44,997 nt of DNA from Citrobacter werkmanii NBRC 105721. GTDB taxonomy: Bacteria; Pseudomonadota; Gammaproteobacteria; Enterobacterales; Enterobacteriaceae. The notes beneath the pieces are model-generated. The model saw nothing but the letters and a program-made list of their open reading frames with translations, did not search any database and was not told the origin of the DNA. The number at the start of each line of letters is the position of its first letter. The first letter of the stretch is position 1. Positions 7,246-15,101 of the stretch are shown in pieces. Position numbers and translations under genes: made by a program. The stretch covers positions 1-44,997 of the forward strand of contig BBMW01000021.1 in the NCBI GenBank assembly GCA_000759755.1. The letters are read 5' to 3'.

Positions 7246-8547
7246 ATGTCATCCAGTGATAAATTAATAAACTCTGTTTCTTCGAGCAAGATCCAAAAGC
7301 CAACCAATATCCGATGGCGAATATTTTTCGTTCTTTTCCTTCTTGTTGTTGTCAGTATGATTGATCGTGCTTCAATATCAATTGCGATGCCGACGATTGC
7401 TAAAGACCTGGGTCTGAGTGATACCATGCAGGGACTGATCCTGAGTGGTTTTTTCTGGACTTATGCTTGTATGCAGATCCCTGGAGGATTCCTGGCGGAT
7501 AAGTTTGGCGCAAGGGTTATACTGACTTTATCTGCAGTCCTCTGGGGTATTGCAGAAGCCCTGTTAGGGCTTTGTCCAACAGGCTTTGCTTTACTTGCTG
7601 CTAACCTGTTACTCGGTGCAAGTGAAGCGCCTGTGTTTCCCTCCGGCGCCAGACTGAATGCTATCTGGTTAAACAAGAATGAGAGAGCGCGTGGGGCCAC
7701 GCTAATGGACGCCGGTGGTCCGTTTGGTGCCGCAATTGGTGGAATATTAGTAGCCGAAATGATTCTGTATTTTTCATCATGGCGGATTACTTTTATTATC
7801 TGTGGTGTAGCTGCAGTTATTCTTGGACTGATAGCCTACTGGATTATTCGTGACAAACCCGAAGACTCACCTAAAGTAAATGACGGTGAACTGGAAATTA
7901 TTAATCTTGATCGAACTGAAAATGAAGTTGTTGAAGAAAATAAGGAACCATTGCTAAAAATTATTCCGCTGCGTTCTTTCGCAGGTATGCTTCTGGGTCG
8001 TTGTTCATGGGCAATGTGTTTCTTTGGGTTGTTAACATGGGGGCCTGGATATCTGACACGAGCATTAAATCTGGATTTGAAATCCGTTGGGTTCGCTACG
8101 ATGATAATTTTCTGTGCAGGGGGATGTGGTAGCCTTTGTGGTGGCTGGCTTGCGGATAAATTATCAAGCAAAGGTTTAGGTCGGGGTCGGTCCTGCAAAT
8201 TATTACTGACAATCTCGGGCGTTTGTACACTCTTTGCATTTGCGGTATTACCAAGCATCCCGGACGTCAAAACATCCATTATTCTTCTGTCCTGCGCTGC
8301 ATTTGTATTAATGTGGGGAAGTATGTACTGGACATTTCCTCCATTGCTGGCTCCACGCTCCCGGGTAGCAACAGTGGGCGGTATGATGAATATGGCTGGT
8401 AGCGTTGGTGGGATCTGTATTCCATTAATAGTTGGTCTTATTTTAGACCTGACAGGTTCATTTGACCCGGTGCTCTACTTCTTCGCAGGTTGTGCTGTAA
8501 TATTCATTATTATGACAAATATTATTGACTTACGTCATGTACGCTAG
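7246..8547 (+). CDS. MFS transporter of the anion:cation symporter type (sugar acid uptake)
   Basis: This is a 433-residue protein with about 12 membrane segments and a charged central cytoplasmic loop (about residues 205-240). It contains the loop 2-3 motif G-G-F-L-A-D-K-F-G-A-R and the repeat G-G-W-L-A-D-K-L in the second half. The overall pattern (D-R-A-S-I-S-I-A-M-P near the N-terminus, then P-S-G-A-R-L) matches the ACS family, whose enterobacterial members import galactonate, glucarate or galactarate with protons. The ATG at 7246 is chosen because GAGGGGG precedes it by about 6 bases; an upstream TTG lacks a site. Base composition is visibly more AT-rich than in the three preceding genes. 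A truncated copy of its leader is at 1-81. Confidence 0.88.
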   Translation: MSSSDKLINSVSSSKIQKPTNIRWRIFFVLFLLVVVSMIDRASISIAMPTIAKDLGLSDTMQGLILSGFFWTYACMQIPGGFLADKFGARVILTLSAVLWGIAEALLGLCPTGFALLAANLLLGASEAPVFPSGARLNAIWLNKNERARGATLMDAGGPFGAAIGGILVAEMILYFSSWRITFIICGVAAVILGLIAYWIIRDKPEDSPKVNDGELEIINLDRTENEVVEENKEPLLKIIPLRSFAGMLLGRCSWAMCFFGLLTWGPGYLTRALNLDLKSVGFATMIIFCAGGCGSLCGGWLADKLSSKGLGRGRSCKLLLTISGVCTLFAFAVLPSIPDVKTSIILLSCAAFVLMWGSMYWTFPPLLAPRSRVATVGGMMNMAGSVGGICIPLIVGLILDLTGSFDPVLYFFAGCAVIFIIMTNIIDLRHVR

Positions 8548-8556
8548 GAGATAAAG

Positions 8557-9513
8557 ATGAATACTGAAAAATTGAAATTATATGATGGTCCGGTTATTGA
8601 CGCCCATCATCATTTCTGGGACCCAATTAAAAATGATCATCCGTGGCTGAAGCCAGATGTGTTGATTCCTTTTCGATATGGTGATTATACTGCTATTAAG
8701 AAAAAGTATTACCCGGAAGATTATTTCCTTGATGTCGGGAATATTAATGTTGTGGAAACCTGCTATATGGAAACAGAGTGGGACCCAACAGACCCCTGTG
8801 GTGAAAGCGATTTTATTACCTCGGTGGCCAAAAAGACGGGGTATCCGAATGCTGTTGTCGGTCAGGCCTGGTTACACCATGATGACATAGAGTCCGTATT
8901 GAAAATGCAAAGTACATACGAACTCATGCGCAGCATCCGGCATAAACCGGAGGGACCTGACAAACCTGAAGATGTAGGGCAGTACACCACCCTGATGAGT
9001 AATGAAAAATGGCGATATGGTTATTCATTACTTGCAAAATATAATCTGATGTTTGATCTACAGACTCCGTGGTGGAATCTACATGAAGCGGTTAAACTGG
9101 CCAATGATTTCCCGGATACGATGATAATCCTGAACCATACGGGACTACCCGCCCAACGTTCTGTTGAAGGACTTGCCGGATGGCATTCAGCAATGGCAGC
9201 TTTAGCCGAATGCGAAAATGTTGTGGTGAAAGTATCAGGTATTGGTTTAAATGGTATTCCCTGGTCGGTGGAAAACAACCTGTGGATTATCTCTGAAGTT
9301 ATATCAATGTTTGGTCCAGACAGAATCATGTTTGCAAGTAATTTCCCTGTGGACAGTCTTTGCGGTAGTTTCAGTGACATTTTTCATGGATTCATGACGG
9401 TATGCGAAATGAAAGGATATTCTCATGCCGCACAACGGAAAATGTTTCATGATAACTGTAAACGAATTTACAGGACCATACCGCCACATGAGATAAAAGA
9501 AAAAAATAGTTAA
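8557..9513 (+). CDS. Amidohydrolase-superfamily lactonase-like protein
   Basis: The 318-residue protein opens with I-D-A-H-H-H-F-W-D-P, the H-x-H metal motif (His17/His19) of the amidohydrolase group that includes L-fucono-1,5-lactonase and 2-pyrone-4,6-dicarboxylate lactonase. Further barrel motifs are L-N-H-T-G-L-P and the terminal F-A-S-N-F-P-V-D, where the last Asp is the usual catalytic base. In a sugar-acid cluster the simplest role is opening an aldono- or aldarolactone to the free acid for the UxaA-like dehydratase. It starts 9 bases after the transporter stop, with AGGAG before the ATG, so both are cotranscribed. Substrate assignment is inference. Confidence 0.82.
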   Translation: MNTEKLKLYDGPVIDAHHHFWDPIKNDHPWLKPDVLIPFRYGDYTAIKKKYYPEDYFLDVGNINVVETCYMETEWDPTDPCGESDFITSVAKKTGYPNAVVGQAWLHHDDIESVLKMQSTYELMRSIRHKPEGPDKPEDVGQYTTLMSNEKWRYGYSLLAKYNLMFDLQTPWWNLHEAVKLANDFPDTMIILNHTGLPAQRSVEGLAGWHSAMAALAECENVVVKVSGIGLNGIPWSVENNLWIISEVISMFGPDRIMFASNFPVDSLCGSFSDIFHGFMTVCEMKGYSHAAQRKMFHDNCKRIYRTIPPHEIKEKNS

Positions 9514-9698
9514 CTACAATATAATTATACGACACATCAACGAAACCATAAATACAGAGACAGTATATCGCTGGTCTGTGATGTCTTTTTCTGTTTTCCG
9601 GTTATTCTCAGGAACAGAGAGTATCCGAAAGCGATTTATGACAGTAATTGTCTGCGCCAGGTTCAATTATTGAGTATATTGATGTAAATAATTTATAC
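9514..9698. other. Intergenic, no gene seen
   Basis: This AT-rich gap lies after the last gene of the metabolic island. Nothing beyond the terminator that follows could be supported. Confidence 0.4.
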
Positions 9699-9727
9699 AG
9701 CCACAGATATTATCTGTGGCTTTTTTA
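9699..9727 (+). terminator. Strong Rho-independent terminator of the metabolic operon
   Basis: GCCACAGA pairs with TCTGTGGC around a TATTA loop (9700-9720), followed by TTTTTT. It lies between the end of the catabolic genes and the convergent resD gene and marks the right edge of the island. Confidence 0.8.
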
Positions 9728-9784
9728 TATAGATTACTTTTGAATGACTATTACAGACAGAAACATGTCGTTATTGGAACAGTG

Positions 9785-10564
9785 TCAGATATTCTTCTTC
9801 AACATTGCCACCGCATCAGCCTCTGGCATCTGGAACTGCACCCTGTGGCGAGCAGCCACATCGAGTGCAAAAACCTTCGTGTACACTTCCGTCGAGCTTA
9901 TCGATTTATGGCCCATCAGGCTCTGCAGCACCTTCAGCGGAATACCGTTATACAGCATATGCATGGCATAGGAATGCCGGAAAGTATGCGGCGTCACCGG
10001 GACTGAGAACGTCACGCCGTCGGCCGCAGCGGCATCTACCGCTTCATTCAGCCAGGTACGCACTGTGCGGTCGGTAATTTCCCAGATACGTGCCTTCTCC
10101 ATTCTGCCGGTACGTTTATTGCGGCGCTCGAGCGGGATGCGCAACGTGGCCACCATCATCTCCAGCTGGCTGACGTACTGTTTATCTGACAGCGGTACCA
10201 GACGATGTGCCTGACTGCCGGCAGGTGTTCTCCCGGCCGTTCTTGCCGCTTTTTCCGCGCGCTGTTTGAGGGTGGCCAGTTGCACAAACGGGTAGGGCGG
10301 CGCCAGCGAAAAATCAGTCCGCGTCAGGGCCAGCGCTTCATTGATCCGTGCGCCGGTATTCCACAAAGTGGCCAGCAGCATCTTACGGTGCAGATCGGGG
10401 ACATAATGCAGCAGGGCGCTCACTTCCGGGGCCAGCAGATATTTAGGCAGTTCATCCTGGACGATTGCCATCTGACGCAGGGCCAGCGCAGCCGGGTAGT
10501 CAATGGTCACAGGTAGCTGTGCAGCCGGAACGCTGATTTGAGGGATCGTCATCAGTTGACTCAT
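9785..10564 (-). CDS. resD: ResD-type tyrosine recombinase (plasmid multimer resolvase)
   Basis: In F, the D protein resolves plasmid multimers at rfsF and so aids stable inheritance. The 259-residue product is close to F ResD as I recall it, including L-P-V-T-I-D-Y-P-A-A-L-A-L-R-Q and the catalytic tyrosine-recombinase set: Arg in N-T-G-A-R-I-N-E-A-L, H-T-F-R-H-S-Y-A-M-H, L-M-G-H-K-S-I-S-S-T, then Tyr in E-V-Y-T-K-V-F. The start at 10562-10564 is preferred (GGAG 10 bases upstream). Its ATG overlaps the TGA of the preceding gene, so translation is probably coupled. In F, resD follows ccdAB; here it follows two unknown genes instead. Confidence 0.92.
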   Translation of the reverse strand: MSQLMTIPQISVPAAQLPVTIDYPAALALRQMAIVQDELPKYLLAPEVSALLHYVPDLHRKMLLATLWNTGARINEALALTRTDFSLAPPYPFVQLATLKQRAEKAARTAGRTPAGSQAHRLVPLSDKQYVSQLEMMVATLRIPLERRNKRTGRMEKARIWEITDRTVRTWLNEAVDAAAADGVTFSVPVTPHTFRHSYAMHMLYNGIPLKVLQSLMGHKSISSTEVYTKVFALDVAARHRVQFQMPEADAVAMLKKNI

Positions 10565-11109
10565 TGGCTTAACACTCCGGGAAAAGGGAAATCTGGAGGC
10601 CCGATGATAAACAGCACCAGGCCGTTGCGGCAACTTTCGGGCTCACCCTCAACAGCAGAAGATGACAGCCTGTGCAGGTTCGCAGGCGTGGCGTCCAGGG
10701 GATATAAGTCCTGGCTGAACAGCGACAGATTTTCTTCACTGCATGTGAGACCTGCCGCTCCAAGATACCGGGAATAATCAGACAGTATGGACCGGCGTTC
10801 TGCTTCAGGCAGTGACTCAAAATACCCCAGATACTCATCAGTAAAAGCAGAACCGGCGATCCCTCTGACCACCTCCGCCATATCCTGACGGATATCCAGC
10901 TGCAGCACGGCAGCAGGGAAGATATCCTCCCGGTGTCCGCCACAGGATGCGGAGGCCAGCCGCCACTGACCGTGGGGACTGACCGGTACTGTCCGGGTCG
11001 AGGCAAGAACCAGGGCCGGCAGTTTACCCGTCCACGTTTCAAAAGGTTCGTCAAAATACTCCGCAGGAATATCGGCAAGAGCCATTCCACTCCATGTTGA
11101 CACTGTCAT
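10561..11109 (-). CDS. Hypothetical protein upstream of resD (182 aa)
   Basis: No domain is recognised in this soluble, acidic 182-residue protein. The middle is rich in Asp/Glu and aromatic residues, and the C-terminal part (from about residue 140) contains L-S-S-S-A-V-E-G-E-P and ends hydrophobic. The stop overlaps the resD start by ATGA, and the gene before it ends 11 bases upstream, so the three form an operon. The position matches that of ccdB in F, but there is no sequence resemblance to CcdB and the protein is nearly twice as long. A role in plasmid maintenance is only contextual inference. Confidence 0.6.
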   Translation of the reverse strand: MTVSTWSGMALADIPAEYFDEPFETWTGKLPALVLASTRTVPVSPHGQWRLASASCGGHREDIFPAAVLQLDIRQDMAEVVRGIAGSAFTDEYLGYFESLPEAERRSILSDYSRYLGAAGLTCSEENLSLFSQDLYPLDATPANLHRLSSSAVEGEPESCRNGLVLFIIGPPDFPFPGVLSQ

Positions 11110-11120
11110 GCAGCCCCTCG

Positions 11121-11507
11121 TTATAGCTTATATGCGGCGGGTAACCAGCCGGGAGCAGGCGGCAGCGGAGAGCAGTTCCAGGGATGCTGCACTGCCAGTT
11201 CCTGAATATCCTCGTCATACAGCCCTGTCCCGCCAAAATCAAACGCAGGCCAGCGCTGACTGACATAACAGTACGCCAGAAATCCCTCGTCCCGGTGTCC
11301 GGTCATCCAGTCCACCCAGCTGATGGCATAAATATCCTGCGAGTACGCGCCCCAGGCCACAAAAAACGCAAACTTGCTCCAGTGCCCCAGCTCAGGGTAA
11401 AGCGGACGCATGGACATCAGTTCGCTCTGTGTCTGCGGGCAGAGATCGGTATCCTGCTCTTCCGTGGTGGTGACAAACGTCCCCATATCAAACTCAAACT
11501 TTTCCAT
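11121..11507 (-). CDS. Hypothetical protein, first main gene of the resD operon (128 aa)
   Basis: This soluble, acidic protein of 128 residues is unusually rich in Trp and Tyr (about eight Trp), with W-S-K-F-A-F-F-V-A-W-G and W-V-D-W-M-T-G-H stretches, and has a proline-rich end. No family is recognised. Together with the 182-residue partner it precedes resD; co-occurrence and tight spacing suggest they work or are regulated together. A start at 11507 is supported by a GGAA-type site just upstream on the minus strand. Confidence 0.6.
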   Translation of the reverse strand: MEKFEFDMGTFVTTTEEQDTDLCPQTQSELMSMRPLYPELGHWSKFAFFVAWGAYSQDIYAISWVDWMTGHRDEGFLAYCYVSQRWPAFDFGGTGLYDEDIQELAVQHPWNCSPLPPAPGWLPAAYKL

Positions 11508-11605
11508 TCCCGGTGTTCCTTAATTGTTGAGATATTCCTTCTGACTTCTGCTGTAACCTTCTGTCCCCCCGAAGAGCAGGGTTTCCGACATAAACTGTAC
11601 CAGGC

Positions 11606-11728
11606 TTACCCTCCAGACATCAGAGTCTTAACAATGGCCAGTACCAGCAGGAGAAAAACCAGCGTCAGTACCTGAGTCATTTTGGAGGCATTCACAAACA
11701 GCACAACAGCTTTAAAAATTGAATCCAT
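11606..11728 (-). CDS. Small hydrophobic peptide (40 aa)
   Basis: This frame begins with ATG at 11726-11728 directly behind GGAG (5-base spacing). It encodes M-D-S-I-F-K-A-V-V-L-F-V-N-A-S-K, then a 16-residue Leu/Val transmembrane segment and K-T-L-M-S-G-G. Size, topology and location on the resD operon strand recall plasmid small membrane peptides such as type I toxins, but I do not recognise a named family. No antisense RNA gene was identified opposite it. Confidence 0.5.
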   Translation of the reverse strand: MDSIFKAVVLFVNASKMTQVLTLVFLLLVLAIVKTLMSGG

Positions 11729-12550
11729 TTTCACTCCAGGGTCTATTTCTCTATGCCCCGATCTTATTGAAAGTTACATCTGGATTTTCTGGCCGCTGAA
11801 AATTTTTCCTCAACTGGCGGACGCTCAGTAACGCCATGCGACCTGATACCGGCTGAAACAGTCACTCAGAGTAATCACACTCTCCCGCATAATATTTTGC
11901 CGCAGGCATCCTTTCCGCACGATGCCATCTTCGCGTGGAGATTTCTGCATCAATTTTGTCCGTGATTATCACGCATGATGACAGTCCCGGACGCATTCAG
12001 AATTTTCCCCACACTGCTTAGGAATTTTCTCGCATCACTCACGCAGGTGATGATAACGCCGGATGTAATTCCTTACTGACAGCATCACTAAAGTAATAAT
12101 AAGCAGTGATATAACCACGCTATTAAATTACCGGACGGCTGTTTTCGTGTGATCCGATTTTTTGGCTATTCACAACTTTCCGGAAGTGTACCACGGTCAG
12201 GGAATAAGCGAAGCGCTGTTTTCTGCTGCAGCGCGCCGGGTCACGGCATGAGGGACAGACACAATATATAGCGTCAATTGCAGCTGATGGGGACTCTACA
12301 TATTGTGTCAGGGGACCGCAGCGCGCGGGTGCGGTTCGCGGAGATCCTACTCTGGCTTTTTTCGGATCTCAGCGACGACGGAAAGCAACGCCGTTTACAC
12401 CTGATTAAAATATGCCATCAACAGCACCACAACATTAAAACTGCAAACAATGTTGATATCTGCAATGATATGAAATAGTTTAAATGCAAAAGAATAAATC
12501 TGTGGTGATTACTGTCGATTTCGGTAAATTTTTCCCCTCTGGAGACACAC
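11729..12550. other. About 0.8 kb without genes; possible recombination or partition site
   Basis: No convincing gene is present. The notable element is an inverted pair, GACACAATATATAG (12258-12271) and CTACATATTGTGTC (12296-12309), with one mismatch and a 24-base spacer. GAGATCC and GGATCTC form another inverted pair around a T run (12341-12370). Repeated TTTTCC-like and CTCACG-like words occur at 11800-12050. The location beside resD and plasmid genes suggests a resolution, partition or regulatory site; which of these cannot be decided here. Confidence 0.4.
12258..12309. repeat. 14-bp inverted repeat with 24-base spacer
   Basis: The arms GACACAATATATAG and CTACATATTGTGTC match at 13 of 14 positions. 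This could be an operator for the RHH-like protein encoded at 12551 or a recombinase site for ResD. Confidence 0.5.
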
Positions 12551-13132
12551 ATGGCTGAACAGAACGAAAATACTGAAAAAGGATTCACCCGCACACTGAC
12601 CGTGCGGAACATGCCTCTTGATGTGGATATTGAGATCACGGAACAGGCGAAGGCGGCCGGCAAGTCAAAAAGCGATTTTGTTAAAGAATTCCTTTCAGCA
12701 TCCTTCGGAGATCTGATCGGTAACTTTATGCGCGGGAATGGCCTGGTGGCGCTGATGGACAAAGACGTGGCCACAATGATGAACGCAGGCCTCGCCGATT
12801 ACTGGTATGACAGTGCCCAGACGCTGGCCGAGAACCGGACCTGGTGTCGCTTGCTGGGCATTTATAAAGAAGAAGATCTGCAGCAGATCATGCGTAACGG
12901 CGTTCCCCTGCTTGAACTGCGCGCCGCGCAGCTGCCTGACATCACGCATATCCCGCATGGCACCTCACTGGCGTTTGCCCTCTTCATCGAGGCCGCGCGT
13001 CGTGATTTGCCGACATTAATCAAGGTGCATAAAGAACTGTTCTTCCTGCAGAAAGAAGGGGATTTTCTGGACATGGTCGATCAGATACGGCAAGCGCTGC
13101 GCCTGCCGCCCACGGAACGGCCGGTTTTCTGA
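12551..13132 (+). CDS. Hypothetical protein with ribbon-helix-helix-like N-terminus (193 aa)
   Basis: The first 55 residues (a beta-like T-R-T-L-T-V-R-N-M-P, then D-I-E-I-T-E-Q-A-K-A-A-G-K-S-K-S-D-F-V) look like a ribbon-helix-helix DNA-binding domain. The remaining 140 residues are helical and not recognised. TCTGGAGA precedes the ATG. A strong terminator follows within 14 bases, so it is a single-gene unit. The inverted repeat at 12258-12309 is a natural candidate operator, though unproven. Alternative: an inc- or partition-type accessory protein. Confidence 0.6.
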   Translation: MAEQNENTEKGFTRTLTVRNMPLDVDIEITEQAKAAGKSKSDFVKEFLSASFGDLIGNFMRGNGLVALMDKDVATMMNAGLADYWYDSAQTLAENRTWCRLLGIYKEEDLQQIMRNGVPLLELRAAQLPDITHIPHGTSLAFALFIEAARRDLPTLIKVHKELFFLQKEGDFLDMVDQIRQALRLPPTERPVF

Positions 13133-13145
13133 CGTTCTGGAACGA

Positions 13146-13172
13146 GAAAAGCCACCGCGAGGGTGGCTTTTC
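13146..13172 (+). terminator. Rho-independent terminator
   Basis: GAAAAGCCACC and GGTGGCTTTTC flank a short GC loop. The stem's A/T ends allow function in both directions. It follows the 193-residue protein gene. Confidence 0.8.
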
Positions 13173-13279
13173 CGAACTACTTTTTCCGCGAGAGACCTCC
13201 TGAGGAGGCGACTCCGCCTTGATGGAACTATTAAGCCAGATACACGCCACGTATGTCAAACATTTTCAGAACCTGATTC

Positions 13280-14311
13280 ATGACGGCACAACATTACATC
13301 ACCACAGCAAGGCTGGATATCTACAGAAAGCACCTTAAGGTTAAACCCGCTCAGGTTATGGCAGCATATCACTGGAACAAAGCACTGGCTGGCGCATTGC
13401 TTCCTGCTATGCAGTGTCTTGAAGTCACTCTTCGCAATGCCATCAACACAGCCATACAGTCTTTTCCACCTGCTGGGGCCAAAGGCCTCTGGGATACCAA
13501 CACTAACTGGGTGACCAGCCTACCGAAATACATGGGCGATAACCGAGTCAAGCCTTCCGAACGCTACAAGCGAGCACGAAATCCTAAAGATCGTCAGGAT
13601 GCGGCAGGCTATTTACTGGATAAGTGGGGGAACAGACTCCTGGCAAGAACACTGATTGAAGAAAATTTAGTAGACCAGGCCAAAAGCCAGATAAGTAAGG
13701 AAGGAAAAAAACCTACACCTGACCGGATCATAGCCGGACTGACGTTTGGATTCTGGACCACCCTTTTGACGGACCCATATGAAGATCCCCACGGGGACCG
13801 GTTGCTCTGGCCGACTCTGACCTCGCAGGTATTTCCGAATGCCCCCGCAGGGTATTCACGACGTGATATCTGCGCTGCCTTCTTTCAGATAAAAGAACTG
13901 AGAAACCGTCTGTCACATCATGAGGCCGTATGGAAATTTCATCAAAAAAATCCGGCCACCGGTAAGACAGACTACTCCAAACCGGTATACGGAACACAGG
14001 CAAGCTGCAGCTTGTTGAGGAAACATTATGACGACATCATTGAGATGGTTGGCTGGATGAGCACTGAACGAAAAGACAATTTCCTGAATCATTCTGCCAA
14101 TCTGCGATTCTATGCCCTGTGCTCTGTGGACGGGCTGAACAGCTATATTGCCCCGGAAAAAATCAAGGAACAAATTGAGATTTCAAACGATGATAATGAA
14201 GACATTAACAGATTAATCAACGTCCTCGGAAAAAATGAATTCATACGGCTTGTGAAGGAGGAGCAAACGATACTCACCATCGGCACTGACAACTCCTTTT
14301 CCCTTATCTGA
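13280..14311 (+). CDS. Abi_2/AbiD-like protein with HEPN-type RNase motif
   Basis: Abi_2 (AbiD/AbiF) proteins are abortive-infection factors that stop growth when a phage infects. The 343-residue product shows the family pattern: an early helical region with C-L-E-V-T-L-R-N-A-I, then I-A-G-L-T-F-G-F-W-T-T-L-L (about 150-163), then E-L-R-N-R-L-S-H-H-E. The last is an R-x4-H HEPN ribonuclease motif (Arg208, His213). The gene stands alone between terminators, with no clear ribosome site, which may mean low or regulated expression. A defence role is inferred from family membership; no antitoxin partner is obvious. Confidence 0.8.
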   Translation: MTAQHYITTARLDIYRKHLKVKPAQVMAAYHWNKALAGALLPAMQCLEVTLRNAINTAIQSFPPAGAKGLWDTNTNWVTSLPKYMGDNRVKPSERYKRARNPKDRQDAAGYLLDKWGNRLLARTLIEENLVDQAKSQISKEGKKPTPDRIIAGLTFGFWTTLLTDPYEDPHGDRLLWPTLTSQVFPNAPAGYSRRDICAAFFQIKELRNRLSHHEAVWKFHQKNPATGKTDYSKPVYGTQASCSLLRKHYDDIIEMVGWMSTERKDNFLNHSANLRFYALCSVDGLNSYIAPEKIKEQIEISNDDNEDINRLINVLGKNEFIRLVKEEQTILTIGTDNSFSLI

Positions 14312-14334
14312 TCGCTGCGTTCTCTTTCCCCTAC

Positions 14335-14366
14335 AAACCCGGAGTCCTTCCGGGTTTAGCTTTTTT
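14335..14366 (+). terminator. Rho-independent terminator
   Basis: AAACCCGGA and TCCGGGTTT form a 9-bp stem, followed after AGC by TTTTTT. It ends the Abi-like gene's transcript. Confidence 0.8.
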
Positions 14367-14443
14367 CGGATCTCCGCAGAAAAAGAAGAGGCAACAGGGG
14401 GGACAGACTCGCTCTGATCACAGAACGATTACGGAGAATGATG

Positions 14444-15052
14444 ATGAACACTAGTAATGATATTCCGGCACATTTATTCAGTGTCTGTCATGCAAATGAT
14501 ACCTGGAGCATGACCCCAGCAACCTACGCCAGCCAATTCATCAAGGAAATGGAGAAACGCTATGGCAGCCGTGATCGCAGCTGGACATATGTGGGTTTTG
14601 AGTTCAGGGAGGGTGGTCCGCACATTTGGTTCCCGGGAAGTCATGACAGCCCACCCCGAAAACATATTGCCATCAGCCTGAGTAAGGAGACCTTTTCCGA
14701 CAGGCAGCGCACGGTGTATCAGCTGGCCCACGAATGTGTCCACCTGCTGGCTCCGGTTGTGGGCGGCGGTGCACCGGTGATTGAAGAGGGGCTGGCCACC
14801 GCGTTCTCGGAAGACATGATTGAATACTGGTGTGGTAACACCAACAAACAGGCTTATACATCCACTCAGAAGTACATCGATGCAGCGGCCCGCGTCCGGG
14901 AACTGCTGGCTCTGGAGCCGGATGCGATCCCGCGGCTTCGTGCGGTAGAGCCTGCGTTTAACCAGATGACGGCGGACACCTTCACAAGGGCCGGGCTTAA
15001 TGTTCCTCCGGCCCTTGTGGCCGCGCTGCTGGCCAGCTTTCCGAAGGATTAA
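14444..15052 (+). CDS. Putative zinc-metallopeptidase-like protein (HExxH)
   Basis: The 202-residue protein has H-E-C-V-H (His96, Glu97, His100) in a helix, followed after 13 residues by E-E-G-L-A-T-A-F (Glu114/115). That is the HExxH plus downstream Glu layout of gluzincin metallopeptidases. No signal peptide or membrane segment is seen, so it should be cytoplasmic. Three ATGs in a row open the frame; the third (14444) is best placed, 7 bases after GGAG. The substrate is unknown. It lies alone on the plus strand between the Abi-like gene and the convergent exonuclease gene. Confidence 0.65.
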   Translation: MNTSNDIPAHLFSVCHANDTWSMTPATYASQFIKEMEKRYGSRDRSWTYVGFEFREGGPHIWFPGSHDSPPRKHIAISLSKETFSDRQRTVYQLAHECVHLLAPVVGGGAPVIEEGLATAFSEDMIEYWCGNTNKQAYTSTQKYIDAAARVRELLALEPDAIPRLRAVEPAFNQMTADTFTRAGLNVPPALVAALLASFPKD

Positions 15053-15101
15053 TTTTCAGGGTGTGACGTGATTCAAAAAAAGTGTCCGGATGACATCCTG
15101 C

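Noticed and set aside
10561-11507. CcdAB-type toxin-antitoxin identity for the two genes before resD
   Set aside because: Position fits but lengths (128 and 182 residues) and sequences do not resemble CcdA or CcdB.
12355-14374. 16-base exact repeat GCTTTTTTCGGATCTC at 12355 and 14359, as ends of an inserted module
   Set aside because: One such match is not far from chance in 45 kb, and the second copy is partly a terminator T run; no target duplication or integrase supports insertion.
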